Shown here piece after piece: positions 8,310 to 16,323 of a stretch of DNA of 64,000 bases. Origin of the DNA: Mycobacterium lentiflavum (GTDB taxonomy: Bacteria > Actinomycetota > Actinomycetes > Mycobacteriales > Mycobacteriaceae). Position numbers and translations under genes: made by a program. The stretch covers positions 558,001-622,000 of the forward strand of contig NZ_CP092423.2 in NCBI RefSeq assembly GCF_022374895.2, in the 5' to 3' direction. The notes under the pieces are model-generated. The model searched no databases. It saw only the letters and a list, made by a program, of their open reading frames with translations, and had not been told where the DNA came from. Position 1 is the first letter of the stretch. Each line of letters starts with the position of its first letter.

Positions 8310-8915
8310 CTAGTCCTCGCCGAGAACCCGGTGCAGCGTTTTCTTGGCCTCGCGCACGGCTTCCAGCACTTTGGTCCGGGCCTCGGCGAGCTTTTCCTTC
8401 TGCTCGTCGGTGCCGGTCCAGGTGATCGTTCGGGCCAGCCCGGCGATCTCGACCAGTTCCCTGCGGATCTTGAAGGCGTCGCCGAACTTGGCCGCCCGCC
8501 CCAGGAAAGCGTGCGCGGTCTCGCTGCTGACGCCGCGCCAGGCCAGCAGGTTGTTGCCGAGCTCGGTCAGGGTCGCGACGCCGTTGTCGACGGTCACCAC
8601 GCCGCGGCCGGCGAGCAGGCCGATGGCAAGCTCGGCCACGTCCTGCGGAGGGGTGAATGCTCCCTCGGTCGCGTCGGTCACCCGCTGCACGATTTGCGCG
8701 GCATCAGCCGGCCCATCGAGCAACAACGCCGCGGTGACGAACGCCGCGCGCTTGAGCGGAGGGCGGCCACCGCCCGGGCCGAAGCCGCCGCCGAAACCGG
8801 GGCCGCCATGACCCTCGCCGTGCTTGCCCCAGCCGCCACCGAAGCCACCGAAACCGCCTGGGCCACCGCCGAAACCGCCGGGCCCACCAAAGCCGCCAAA
8901 AAATCCACCAGACAT
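8310..8915 (-). CDS. Gly-rich winged-helix (PadR-like) transcriptional regulator
   Basis: The protein has 201 residues. The first 50 or so are an extreme Gly/Phe tract (MSGGFFGGFGGPGGFGGG and onward). A winged-helix domain of PadR type follows (LKRAAFVTAALLLDGPADAA through GVATLTELGNNLLAW), then a helical C-terminal part rich in Lys/Glu (DEQKEKLAEARTKVLEAVRE). The start is ATG 8915, because GAAAGGA lies about 9 bases upstream and the open frame beyond it is only the antisense of the MarR gene. It is divergent from the MarR gene. Two matched dyads between the two genes suggest autoregulation. The Gly/Phe tail is low complexity and could drive self-association. Confidence 0.82.
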   Translation of the reverse strand: MSGGFFGGFGGPGGFGGGPGGFGGFGGGWGKHGEGHGGPGFGGGFGPGGGRPPLKRAAFVTAALLLDGPADAAQIVQRVTDATEGAFTPPQDVAELAIGLLAGRGVVTVDNGVATLTELGNNLLAWRGVSSETAHAFLGRAAKFGDAFKIRRELVEIAGLARTITWTGTDEQKEKLAEARTKVLEAVREAKKTLHRVLGED

Positions 8916-8938
8916 CCTTGTCTTCCTTTCGTATTGGA

Positions 8939-8987
8939 GTATCAATCTCCTTGATACCACCCGCAGCGACAATGTCAACAAAGTTGA
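8939..8987. promoter_or_regulatory. Two TCAA-N5-TTGA operator-like dyads between divergent regulators
   Basis: GTATCAA-TCTCC-TTGATAC (8939-8957) is a perfect 7-base-arm inverted repeat. TCAAC-AAA-GTTGA (8975-8987) is a second dyad. Both reduce to TCAA-N5-TTGA, and their centres are 33 bases apart, about three helical turns, so both face the same side of the DNA. They lie in the 118-base gap between the PadR-like and MarR genes. They are probably binding sites for one or both of those regulators. Confidence 0.6.
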
Positions 8988-9033
8988 TGGTTCGGTGCGA
9001 TGAACGACGCGGGCGCATGTCAGCATGTGAAGC

Positions 9034-9453
9034 ATGAGTGCATGCCACGACGAGCCCCTGGGGTTTCTGCTATACCGCGTGGTGTCGTCGTTGCGACCCC
9101 AGATGGCGGCCGAGCTCACGCCGCTCGGGCTCGGCCTGCCCGAATTCGTATGCATGCGGATTTTGTCCGAGCGCCCCGGACTCACTAGTGCCGAGCTCGC
9201 CCGCGGTACCCACGTCTCCGCGCAGGCAGCCAACCAGGTGCTACGCGCGCTCGAGGAACGCGGCGCGCTGAGCCGCCGGGCGGGGATCCCCGCCGGCCGG
9301 GCGATGCCGGCCCAGCTGACGCGGCGCGGGAAGGCGCTTTTGAAGCGCGCCGACGCCGCGGTCCAACGAGCCGAAGAGCGAATTTTGACGCGGCTTACCC
9401 CTGAGCAGCAAGGCCAGCTCAAAGAACTGCTTCATGCTGCGGGCACCCCTTGA
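9034..9453 (+). CDS. MarR-family transcriptional regulator
   Basis: A 139-residue single-domain winged-helix protein. The N-terminal helix (FLLYRVVSSLRPQMAAELTP) forms the dimer arm. The DNA-recognition helix region is SAELARGTHVSAQAANQVLR (about 57-76), followed by the wing (SRRAGIPAGRAMPAQLT) and a C-terminal dimerisation helix. The Arg-rich wing is typical of the family. ATG 9034 is the first start in a consistent frame. It is divergent from the Gly-rich PadR-like gene and has no obvious downstream operon partner, since GH16 begins more than 200 bases later, so its targets are probably that neighbour and itself. Confidence 0.9.
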   Translation: MSACHDEPLGFLLYRVVSSLRPQMAAELTPLGLGLPEFVCMRILSERPGLTSAELARGTHVSAQAANQVLRALEERGALSRRAGIPAGRAMPAQLTRRGKALLKRADAAVQRAEERILTRLTPEQQGQLKELLHAAGTP

Positions 9454-9680
9454 ACCGAAAGGGCCAGCTAATGATCGTCGCGCGACGATGCTGCTGGCCG
9501 GATTCGGAGCGCTACCTGCCCGGCGGGAAATGCTGGTCGACTGGGTGCGTGTCGGCTAAGGCCCGGGCGCGGGATGCACGCCATCGGCGCGCATGGTTGT
9601 ATAACACCGTTTGCGGGAGTTGGCCGGGGGGAACCGTGCCAAGTCGGAGCTCCGGCTTTTAGCGATGGGTGGTAGTACAT

Positions 9681-10514
9681 ATGGATCGTCGCCGCATGTT
9701 GATGACGGCAGGGCTCGGCATGCTGGCAGCGGCGGCATCGATGCCTCTCCCCGAAGCACTGGCGTCCCCGGCGGCGCCGGCCGCACCCGCCGCCGGGCCG
9801 GGTGGACCCTACCTGTTCTCCGACGAGTTCGACGGCCCGGCCGGCTCGGCCCCGGACCCGGGCAAGTGGACGATCCAGACGTGGCAGGACGACGTCTACC
9901 CACCGGTCGAGGGGATCTATCGCAACGACCGCCAAAACGTGTTCCAGGACGGGCACTCCAACCTGGTCCTGCGCGCCACACACGATTTCTTGGCCAACAC
10001 CTACTACAGCGGCAAACTGCGCGGCAACTGGCGCGGGATGATCAACACCACCTGGGAAGCCAAGATCAAGCTGGATTGCCTGACCCCGGGCCTGTGGCCG
10101 TCGTTCTGGACGGTCAACGAGGACCCGCTGCCCGACGGCGAGGTCGACATCTTCGAGTGGTACGGAAACGGCGAATGGGCGCCGGGTACCACCGTCCACG
10201 CGGCATCCAACGGAAAGACCTGGGAAGGCAAATCGATCCCCGGCCTGGTCGACGGTGATTGGCACACCTGGCGGATGCGTTGGGACGACAAGGGATTCGC
10301 GTTCGCGCGCGACGGCGCCGAGTACTTCAAGGTTCCGCCTAAGCCGATCCACGTCGCCGGCAACCCGCCGGAGGACATGCGCTGGCCGTTCAACAATCCC
10401 GGCTACTGGATGACGCCGATGTTCACGCTGGCGGTCGGTGGTGTCGGTGCCGGCGATCCCGCCGGCGGGGTCTTCCCGGCGTCCATGCTGATCGACTACA
10501 TCCGCGTCTGGTGA
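9681..10514 (+). CDS. Secreted glycoside hydrolase family 16 (beta-1,3-glucanase-like, Rv0315-like)
   Basis: The protein has 277 residues with a Tat-like signal (MDRRRMLMTAGLGMLAAAAS through LPEALASPA) and an Ala/Pro linker. The GH16 jelly-roll begins near YLFSDEFDGPAG. The catalytic signature ExDxxE is intact as GEVDIFEWYG: Glu154 nucleophile, Asp156, Glu159 acid/base. Other GH16 landmarks are GLWPSFWTVNE and the C-terminal LIDYIRVW. It should cleave beta-1,3/1,4-glucan-like polymers outside the membrane. ATG 9681 is preferred because it opens the signal peptide; GTG 9669 is in frame. Its stop abuts the stop of the convergent GT-C-like gene. Confidence 0.92.
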   Translation: MDRRRMLMTAGLGMLAAAASMPLPEALASPAAPAAPAAGPGGPYLFSDEFDGPAGSAPDPGKWTIQTWQDDVYPPVEGIYRNDRQNVFQDGHSNLVLRATHDFLANTYYSGKLRGNWRGMINTTWEAKIKLDCLTPGLWPSFWTVNEDPLPDGEVDIFEWYGNGEWAPGTTVHAASNGKTWEGKSIPGLVDGDWHTWRMRWDDKGFAFARDGAEYFKVPPKPIHVAGNPPEDMRWPFNNPGYWMTPMFTLAVGGVGAGDPAGGVFPASMLIDYIRVW

Positions 10515-12017
10515 TCACCGCGTCGCTTTGAACACCTGAACAAGGTTGAACTGCCAGCGCTCGACGAGCCGGAAACCCAGGTCATGCGGGACCGCGAACG
10601 CGGGCGTCGCGCCATAGCGCGGGCCCGGCGGCAACGCGGAACCCTGCTCGTGGGCGGGCATCGACTCGTCGGCTTGGGTGATGATCCACACCACCCGGCA
10701 CTGGCCGAGCGGCGCGGCGACGACCTCCGGGATGAGGTTGGTGTCAAAGACATCCCGGCGATCGGTGGCCCGTTGCCACAGTGTGAGGTCGATCAGCTTG
10801 CGGTAGGCATCGGGGCGCGCCGCCATCAAGGGGCGCATGGGGGCGGGCATAAACGTCACAGTGTCGTTTATCAGCAGGCAATCACCCGGCGCCGCGTTGG
10901 CCGTGATCAGATCCGCTACCTGGCTGTAGTCCATGCCGTACTTGGCATACGGGTTATGTTGCACCCATAAGTAATTCGGTGCCGCGGCGACCGCGAAAAG
11001 GCTGACGATGGTTGGCGCCACCCATGGTTTGGCAGCCAATGCGCCGACGCAGACGCCCAGGACCAGCGCGATCGCCGGCGCAGTGAAGCACAGGTAGCGT
11101 GGCGTGTAGATCGGGTGAAGCAGCACCGACCACACCACGATCAGCGCGGTCGGTATCAGCAGCCAGGCCACCGCCAGCGTCAGCAATTGCCGATCTGCCG
11201 CAACGAGTTTCACCGATGTCCACTGCCACACGGCAGCGGCTGTCGCGACTACCAGAGCCGACAGCACCGCGAACGGTGGACTCCGCTCGAAGTACTGCTG
11301 AACGGTCACGTCCTCGATCGTGCGGTGTCCGATCGGCGCGACCCAACTGATCTGATGCACCTGCCCCGCGGCCACGAACAGAAACGGCGCCACGGCACAA
11401 CTCGCCAGAACCGCCGTGACGACGAAGGAGGCGACGACGGTTCGCTTGCGCAGGAACGCGCAGACGAACGCGAAGTGAACCGGCAGCAGCAACACCAGGT
11501 ACACGTCGAGCACGACTGAAATCGCTTGGGCGACACCGTAAGCCACCCAGATACGGGCGCTGTCGCGGCGCGTCGCGTAGACGAACAGGACGGTCAGCCA
11601 CACCGCGGCCATCATCGACATGGCGTACGGCCGAGCCTCGATCCCGGCCCACGTCGACCGCGGCAAGATCCCGCAGATCACCCCGGCGGCCAGTGCCACG
11701 GTGCGAGAGGAAAATTGGCTGCCCAGCACCACGACTCCGGCCGCAGCGCCTCCGACGGCCAGACCACTCGGCGCGCGCGACCAGAACTCGGTAGGCGGGA
11801 AAAGCTGGAACCACCCGTGCATCAGCAGGTAGTACAGGCCGTGCACGGCGTCGACGTTGCCCAGCATCTGCCACAGCTGAGCGAGAGAGCGGCTGTACGC
11901 CGCCGAAATCGTCGCGGCCTCGTCGTACCAGAACGAGGGACGGCCGGCGCCGACAAGGCTTACCGCGGTGGCCAGTACGCCGACGATCAGCGGGTCCAGC
12001 ACGCGACGCCCTGACAC
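10515..12017 (-). CDS. Polytopic GT-C-type glycosyltransferase-like membrane protein
   Basis: The protein has 500 residues and about 10-12 hydrophobic helices. The first helix is followed by an extracytoplasmic loop with an acidic pair, PSFWYDEAATIS (Asp32-Glu33). This is the placement of the catalytic DD/DE/ED motif of GT-C enzymes that use polyprenyl-phosphate sugars. The C-terminal 130 residues form a soluble-looking domain (GMDYSQVADLITANAAPGD, then INDTVTFMP). Mycobacterial relatives are arabinosyl- and mannosyltransferases, but the substrate is not predictable. I recall no equivalent at this position in M. tuberculosis. The small secreted-protein gene at 12066-12293 lies just upstream on the same strand. 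Confidence 0.78.
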   Translation of the reverse strand: MSGRRVLDPLIVGVLATAVSLVGAGRPSFWYDEAATISAAYSRSLAQLWQMLGNVDAVHGLYYLLMHGWFQLFPPTEFWSRAPSGLAVGGAAAGVVVLGSQFSSRTVALAAGVICGILPRSTWAGIEARPYAMSMMAAVWLTVLFVYATRRDSARIWVAYGVAQAISVVLDVYLVLLLPVHFAFVCAFLRKRTVVASFVVTAVLASCAVAPFLFVAAGQVHQISWVAPIGHRTIEDVTVQQYFERSPPFAVLSALVVATAAAVWQWTSVKLVAADRQLLTLAVAWLLIPTALIVVWSVLLHPIYTPRYLCFTAPAIALVLGVCVGALAAKPWVAPTIVSLFAVAAAPNYLWVQHNPYAKYGMDYSQVADLITANAAPGDCLLINDTVTFMPAPMRPLMAARPDAYRKLIDLTLWQRATDRRDVFDTNLIPEVVAAPLGQCRVVWIITQADESMPAHEQGSALPPGPRYGATPAFAVPHDLGFRLVERWQFNLVQVFKATR

Positions 12018-12065
12018 ACCGTTATGGTGCCAGAAGCAAACCCGGACTCTGCCCGGGCGCGCCTG

Positions 12066-12293
12066 CTAGTTGGTCAGGTACAGGTAGTACAGGCCGTCGC
12101 CGTGCTGGCGGCAGTCCCAGTGCGTGTACAGGTGGTCGTTCTGGGCGATCTCGACATGCGGGCCGTCGGCTTCGCATGCTCCCAGGGTCGAATAGACGCC
12201 GTCGACCTGAATCTCATCGGCATTGGCCACGCCCACCGCGGTGGTCATCAGCCCGCCCAAGGCCAGTACGCCCGTAGCGATAAGCCTGATCAT
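12066..12293 (-). CDS. Small secreted protein, unknown function
   Basis: The precursor has 75 residues. A signal peptide (MIRLIATGVLALGGLMTTAV, cleavage after GVANA) leaves a mature chain of about 50 residues with two Cys (LGACEADG and HWDCRQHG) that could form one disulfide. Aromatic residues cluster at the end (GLYYLYLTN). GGGAGA lies about 6 bases before the ATG. I do not recognise the family, though small two-Cys exported proteins of this type are frequent in mycobacteria. Confidence 0.75.
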   Translation of the reverse strand: MIRLIATGVLALGGLMTTAVGVANADEIQVDGVYSTLGACEADGPHVEIAQNDHLYTHWDCRQHGDGLYYLYLTN

Positions 12294-12412
12294 GCGGATC
12301 TCCCGGTTGTCGCGGTCGCTTGCGAGGCGAACTATATCGATTTGCGGGGGCGCTGAGGGGCAAATCGACCGGACGCAACCAGACCTTCACTTTTCGAACG
12401 TATGATCGAACA

Positions 12413-12718
12413 ATGAGGCCGCTCGCGTCGATCGGGTACAACGGACAGCCGGTCCGCGACCCATTTCGGGTGGTGCGCCCGCCGATCGCGGTGCTGATCG
12501 ACCTGACGGTGCTTTTTCCTCGCGAGCCACATCGCTCGGGCCGGTATCAGCCCAACGGTCTGCAGCTGCACAAGGTCGTCGAAGGTCGGCTGAGCTGCTG
12601 GGGTCTGTGCGAGCAGGGCGACTGGTGGGGACTGGTGACCTATCCAATCGCCTACGGGTCCAAGCAGAAAACCGTGACGCACTGGATACCGGCCTGGACG
12701 CTGCGGCGAAAGGGCTAG
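12413..12718 (+). CDS. Small hypothetical protein, mycobacterial
   Basis: A 101-residue protein from ATG 12413 with no signal peptide and no transmembrane helix. Visible features are a basic N-terminal half (VRDPFRVVRPPIAVLIDLTV), a Trp/Cys cluster (RLSCWGLCEQGDWWGLVTYP) and a basic tail (WIPAWTLRRKG). The Trp-rich middle resembles small ligand- or nucleic-acid-binding beta proteins, but I cannot assign a family. The frame is open upstream to 12320, but that extension has no ribosome binding site. A tandem 15-base repeat overlaps its stop codon. Confidence 0.6.
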   Translation: MRPLASIGYNGQPVRDPFRVVRPPIAVLIDLTVLFPREPHRSGRYQPNGLQLHKVVEGRLSCWGLCEQGDWWGLVTYPIAYGSKQKTVTHWIPAWTLRRKG

Positions 12719-12733
12719 CGGCGAAAGGGCTAG
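12704..12733. repeat. 15-base tandem duplication including a stop codon
   Basis: CGGCGAAAGGGCTAG occurs twice in direct tandem (12704-12718 and 12719-12733). The first copy encodes the last codons and TAG of the 12413-12718 gene. The second is a non-functional in-frame echo. This looks like a recent slippage duplication. Confidence 0.9.
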
Positions 12734-12951
12734 CGGCGGTGCGGGTTACAGCCGGCGGCCCCGTACATAGGTGCCGGCGAGGTGAAAAATGTGCCCAAGA
12801 TGAATCCGAGCCACCTGATCGTCCCCTACTGTTTTCCCCGTCGCGCTGCAATTCACATACAACCACCTGGGTCGTGTTCAGCTACGGCCCGGACAATGCG
12901 CGCGGCTCGTGCGGTAGCACGCTGACGATGTCGATGAGAGGATTGCTGCCC

Positions 12952-13626
12952 GTGGCAGGAAGCTGGAGCTCGCTGTTACCCACCCTCATCCCGCTGGCGC
13001 TCGTTACCGCCGTTTCTCCGCTGTCGATCATCCCGGCCGTCCTGGTGTTGCACGCACCGCAGCCGCGGCCCGCCGGACTGGCGTTCCTCGGCGGCTGGGT
13101 GTTCGGGCTGGTGGCGCAGACCGTGATTTTCGTGGCGGGCTCGGACGGGCTCGGCGACATGCACAAGTCGTCGCCACCGACGTGGGCGTCCTGGATGCGA
13201 GTGGTGCTGGGCTCCGCGCTGATCCTGTTCGGGATTTATCGGTGGCTGACCCGGCACCGCTCCACCGAGTCCCCGGCCTGGATGCGGCACTTTTCCACGA
13301 TGCGCCCCCGGCGCGCCGCCATCACCGGACTGGTCCTGACGGTGGTCCGCGTCGAGGTGTTGCTGATGAACGTGGCCGCCGGCTTGGCCATCGGCACCAG
13401 TCAGCTCGACGGTGTCGACAAGCTATCGGCCGGCATTGTCTTCGTCGCCGTGTCCGCGTCGACGGTCGCGATCCCGATCCTGGCCTATGCGGCCGCGGGC
13501 CATCGCCTCGACGATTTCCTGGAGCGCGTCCGGGACTGGATGGAGAAGCACAATGCCGCACTGATGGCGGCCATCCTGGTCCTGATCGGTTTGATGGTGC
13601 TGCACAACGGAATCCGCGCCCTGTAG
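12952..13626 (+). CDS. GAP/Sap-family integral membrane protein
   Basis: The protein has 224 residues and six hydrophobic helices arranged as two halves, starting SLLPTLIPLALVTAVSPLSI. The fold and the IPAVLVLHAPQPRPAGLAF segment match the GAP-like (Sap, SfLAP) family. Its founding member in M. smegmatis assists export of surface glycopeptidolipids. A role in moving a lipid or small solute across the membrane is inferred from the family only. GTG 12952 is chosen because GAGAGGA (12936-12942) sits 9 bases upstream. ATGs at 12928 and 12934 are in frame. Confidence 0.82.
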   Translation: MAGSWSSLLPTLIPLALVTAVSPLSIIPAVLVLHAPQPRPAGLAFLGGWVFGLVAQTVIFVAGSDGLGDMHKSSPPTWASWMRVVLGSALILFGIYRWLTRHRSTESPAWMRHFSTMRPRRAAITGLVLTVVRVEVLLMNVAAGLAIGTSQLDGVDKLSAGIVFVAVSASTVAIPILAYAAAGHRLDDFLERVRDWMEKHNAALMAAILVLIGLMVLHNGIRAL

Positions 13627-13643
13627 CACGGGCGCTCCAGCGG

Positions 13644-14429
13644 CTATCGGTAGCCGCCATCGGCCAGGCCGGCCTGCTCCTCGAGCCGGTTCGTCTTGCC
13701 AAACAGCCTGTCGCGGGCCACTTCCCACAGATAGGCAACGATCATCCGGGAGTGGCCCTTGGCGGCCCACTGCTGAGAATGCAGCTCCTCGTGGTGCAGT
13801 ACCCGGTCCAGCGCGAGAGCGCTTTCCACGGGCCGGCCCTTGCGATCGGTGTACCACGCGTGCCCCGACTCGACGATCTGGCGCAGCCGTCGGGCGGTCG
13901 AGTCCGTGGCGTCGACCGCGACGTTGACCATGAAGATGTCACCCCACGCAGTGCCGCCCTGCTGGCTGAACAGCCGCTGAATCCAGTTGCCGCCCAAGCC
14001 CATCAGCATGCCGTTCGGTGTCGTAACGAGGCGTCCGCCATTGCGGTCGACAAACCCGACGTCCTCGTCGTAACTCCAGCTGTTCGCGTGCTGGCGATCG
14101 ACGATTCGCTGCACCTCGTCGGCGGAGTACGGCGTCGCGGGAAAGTCGGTGGGCGGGCCGGTCGGGGCGCCGTAGCCGCTGCCCGCGTTGAGGATGTAGG
14201 TCATCAGCGTGGCCGTGCGCGCCGTGTCGCCGGTGGTGCCCGGAGGGATCAGGAAGAACGACTTGCCATCCGGATCGGTGATCTCAGCCAGTTCTTCCAG
14301 GACCCGAAAGCTCTCGTGCGTGATTCCGTGTTGCTCCGCGATCGCGGAGGTGACCGCGGCGGGCACGCCCAGACGTTCGGCATTGGCCAGCCACTTCAGG
14401 TGATGGTCCGCCGCCGGTCGTCTGGCCAT
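13644..14429 (-). CDS. Protein of unknown function with HEELH zinc-peptidase-like motif
   Basis: A 261-residue protein with no signal peptide. The C-terminal region contains DRVLHHEELHSQQW, so His213-Glu214-x-x-His217 forms an HExxH motif typical of zincin metalloproteases and of the DUF4157/eCIS-type fold. A preceding beta-rich segment (GGRLVTTPNGMLMGLGGNW) could be the substrate-side sheet. I cannot name the third zinc ligand, so activity is uncertain. It lies between the GAP-like gene (convergent, 18 bases away) and the PAP2-DAGK gene (divergent, about 40 bases). Confidence 0.7.
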   Translation of the reverse strand: MARRPAADHHLKWLANAERLGVPAAVTSAIAEQHGITHESFRVLEELAEITDPDGKSFFLIPPGTTGDTARTATLMTYILNAGSGYGAPTGPPTDFPATPYSADEVQRIVDRQHANSWSYDEDVGFVDRNGGRLVTTPNGMLMGLGGNWIQRLFSQQGGTAWGDIFMVNVAVDATDSTARRLRQIVESGHAWYTDRKGRPVESALALDRVLHHEELHSQQWAAKGHSRMIVAYLWEVARDRLFGKTNRLEEQAGLADGGYR

Positions 14430-14471
14430 AGTCCGTCAATTGTTATCAGTCGCACCGCTAGGGTGTAGCGA

Positions 14472-15962
14472 ATGAGCAGGGGGCCCTGGCAACGCGCGCG
14501 TGGAGTCAAACAGATCACCCGGGGTTTGGGCACCCTTGATCGCGAGTTGTTCGTCGCCGTGGCCGAAACCCCCACGCCACTGCTCGACACGCTGATGCCG
14601 CCGCTGACGCGAGCGGCCGACCACTCCAAGCTGTGGTTCTTCATCGCCGCCGGGCTGCTCGCGACCAGGAAGCCCGGCGCGCAGCGCGGCGCGACGCGTG
14701 GGCTCGTGACGCTCGGCGTGACGAGCTTGTTCACCAATCAGATCGCCAAGCGAATCCGCCGGCGCTCGCGACCGCTCTACGAATCGGTGCCGGTGGTCAG
14801 ACGAGCCCACCGCCGCCCGACATCCAACTCGTTCCCGTCGGGACACTCGGCCAGCGCGGCCGCATTCGCGGTCGGCGTGGGCCTGGAGAGTCCGCCGTTG
14901 GGCTTCGCACTGTCGCTGCTGGCCGGGCTGGTCGGGCTGTCGCGAGTGGCGACCGGCGCGCACTACCCAGGCGACGTCGTGGCGGGGCTAAGCGTCGGTG
15001 CCGGGATCGCTGTGCTGGGCGGCAAGCTGGTCCCACCCGTCGCCGAAACCGCTCTGCCGCAATCCGAACCACTGCGCATCGACACGCCGGAACGGCCCGA
15101 CGGCGCCGGCGTGGTGTTCGTGGTCAATCCGGCCTCGGGCAGCGGCACCGGTGCTCGCGTCATCTCGCAGGTTCGCACCGAGTTGCCGAAGGCCGAGATC
15201 GTCGAGCTCGGTCCCGACGATGACCCCGAGCAAGTGCTGCGCACTGCCGCTGCGCGCGCCGAGGTGCTCGCGGTCGGCGGCGGCGACGGCACCGTGGCTA
15301 CCGCCGCGGCGGTGGCTGTCGAGGCGGGGCTCCCGCTGGCTGTCTTTCCGGCCGGAACGTTCAACCACTTCGCTAAGGACATCGGCTGCGACACCGTCGG
15401 CAAAACGGTCGAGTCGATCCGTCGCGGCAGCGTGGCGTGCGTTGATCTGGTGCGCCTCAACGAAAGTCGGATGGTGATCAACACCGCCAGCATCGGCGCG
15501 TATCCGGCGTTCGTGCAGCAGCGCGAAAAGCTGGAGAAACGAATCGGCAAGCCGCTGGCCGGCTTCTACGCGATGCTGCACACGCTGCGCAACGATCAGC
15601 CCGTCCGCATCCGCTACGACAACAAGACCTTGCTGACGTCGCTGTTCTTTCTGGGCAATTCGCTTTATCTGCCAACGGGATTCGCCCCGTCGCGTCGAAC
15701 TCGCATGGACGACGGTCTGATCGATGTGCGCATTCTCGAATCCGGCCGCCGGTTCGCCACGACCAGGATCCTGACCGCGCTCGCCTTCGGTCGGTTGCAG
15801 CGCAGCCCGCTCTACCACGAGCTGCAGGTGCCCGAATTCAGCTTCACGGCCGTTGACGCACCGACGGTGATCGCGCACGACGGCGAGGTCGGCGACGAAT
15901 ACCGCGAAGCGAGCTTCACCGCGAAATACCGGGTGCTACCGGTGTTCTCTCCGGTTCGCTGA
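14472..15962 (+). CDS. Bifunctional PAP2 phosphatase / diacylglycerol kinase fusion
   Basis: The protein has 496 residues. The N-terminal membrane domain (about 1-190) has PAP2 motifs KRIRRRSRP, FPSGHSASA and SRVATGAHYPGD. The C-terminal domain (about 210-496) is a DAGK/sphingosine-kinase catalytic domain: VVFVVNPASGSG, then LAVGGGDGTVATAA (the ATP-binding GGGDGT) and PAGTFNHFAKD. Together they could interconvert a lipid alcohol and its phosphate, as proposed for similar mycobacterial fusions. The phosphatase side is extracytoplasmic and the kinase side cytosolic, which suggests sequential handling or recycling of a lipid. It ends 1 base before the stop of a convergent gene remnant. Confidence 0.92.
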   Translation: MSRGPWQRARGVKQITRGLGTLDRELFVAVAETPTPLLDTLMPPLTRAADHSKLWFFIAAGLLATRKPGAQRGATRGLVTLGVTSLFTNQIAKRIRRRSRPLYESVPVVRRAHRRPTSNSFPSGHSASAAAFAVGVGLESPPLGFALSLLAGLVGLSRVATGAHYPGDVVAGLSVGAGIAVLGGKLVPPVAETALPQSEPLRIDTPERPDGAGVVFVVNPASGSGTGARVISQVRTELPKAEIVELGPDDDPEQVLRTAAARAEVLAVGGGDGTVATAAAVAVEAGLPLAVFPAGTFNHFAKDIGCDTVGKTVESIRRGSVACVDLVRLNESRMVINTASIGAYPAFVQQREKLEKRIGKPLAGFYAMLHTLRNDQPVRIRYDNKTLLTSLFFLGNSLYLPTGFAPSRRTRMDDGLIDVRILESGRRFATTRILTALAFGRLQRSPLYHELQVPEFSFTAVDAPTVIAHDGEVGDEYREASFTAKYRVLPVFSPVR

Positions 15963-15963
15963 G

Positions 15964-16137
15964 CTACCCGTTCGGCCGATCGGCCAGGCGATCGAGCCAT
16001 TCCGCCACCATCGCGTTTTCCCCGGCGGTCAACACGCCATTAGCGCTGTCGCGCAATGCTTCTCGCAATGCCACGGCGCGTCCGGGAATCACCGAAGGTG
16101 CCGGCTGCCGCGAGCCGTCGATCCCGTCCGCCGACAC
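15964..16137 (-). pseudogene. Probable 3' remnant of a decayed gene
   Basis: An open frame of 57 codons reads VSADGIDGSRQPAPSVIPGR, then an amphipathic helix (AVALREALRDSANGVLTAGE) and EWLDRLADRPNG. Composition and third-position GC look coding, and its stop sits 1 base from the convergent PAP2-DAGK stop, as real gene ends do. In the same frame upstream, a TAG (just above 16137) separates it from more coding-looking sequence (ELPATDEHFADPAAMPGAG and GRVIVRVAKPRPHPP) that runs into the start of the divergent gene. I read this as the tail of a gene lost by nonsense mutation and truncation. The rest of 16138-16323 holds no supported feature except a short CGCCGA/TCGGCG hairpin (16153-16169). Confidence 0.35.
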
Positions 16138-16323
16138 GGCGGTCTATGCAATCGCCGAGATGATCGGCGGGTGAGGCCGCGGTTTTGCGACACGGACGAT
16201 CACCCTGCCACGGTGAGAGCGCACGCCGGCACCTGGCATCGCGGCCGGGTCTGCGAAGTGTTCGTCGGTCGCCGGAAGTTCGGTGCCGGTGGGCGCGACG
16301 TTGGTGAGGCGTAGCGTGACACC

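Noticed and set aside
8916..9422. N-terminal extension of the Gly-rich PadR-like gene up to 9422
   Set aside because: The extension is exactly antisense to the MarR gene, and a good ribosome binding site precedes ATG 8915.
13182..14468. 428-codon plus-strand frame across the GAP-like and HEELH genes
   Set aside because: Starts inside one gene in the wrong frame and runs antisense through the next; composition is shadow-like.
16153..16169. CGCCGA/TCGGCG hairpin as a terminator
   Set aside because: Six-base stem without T-tract, expected by chance in such GC-rich DNA.
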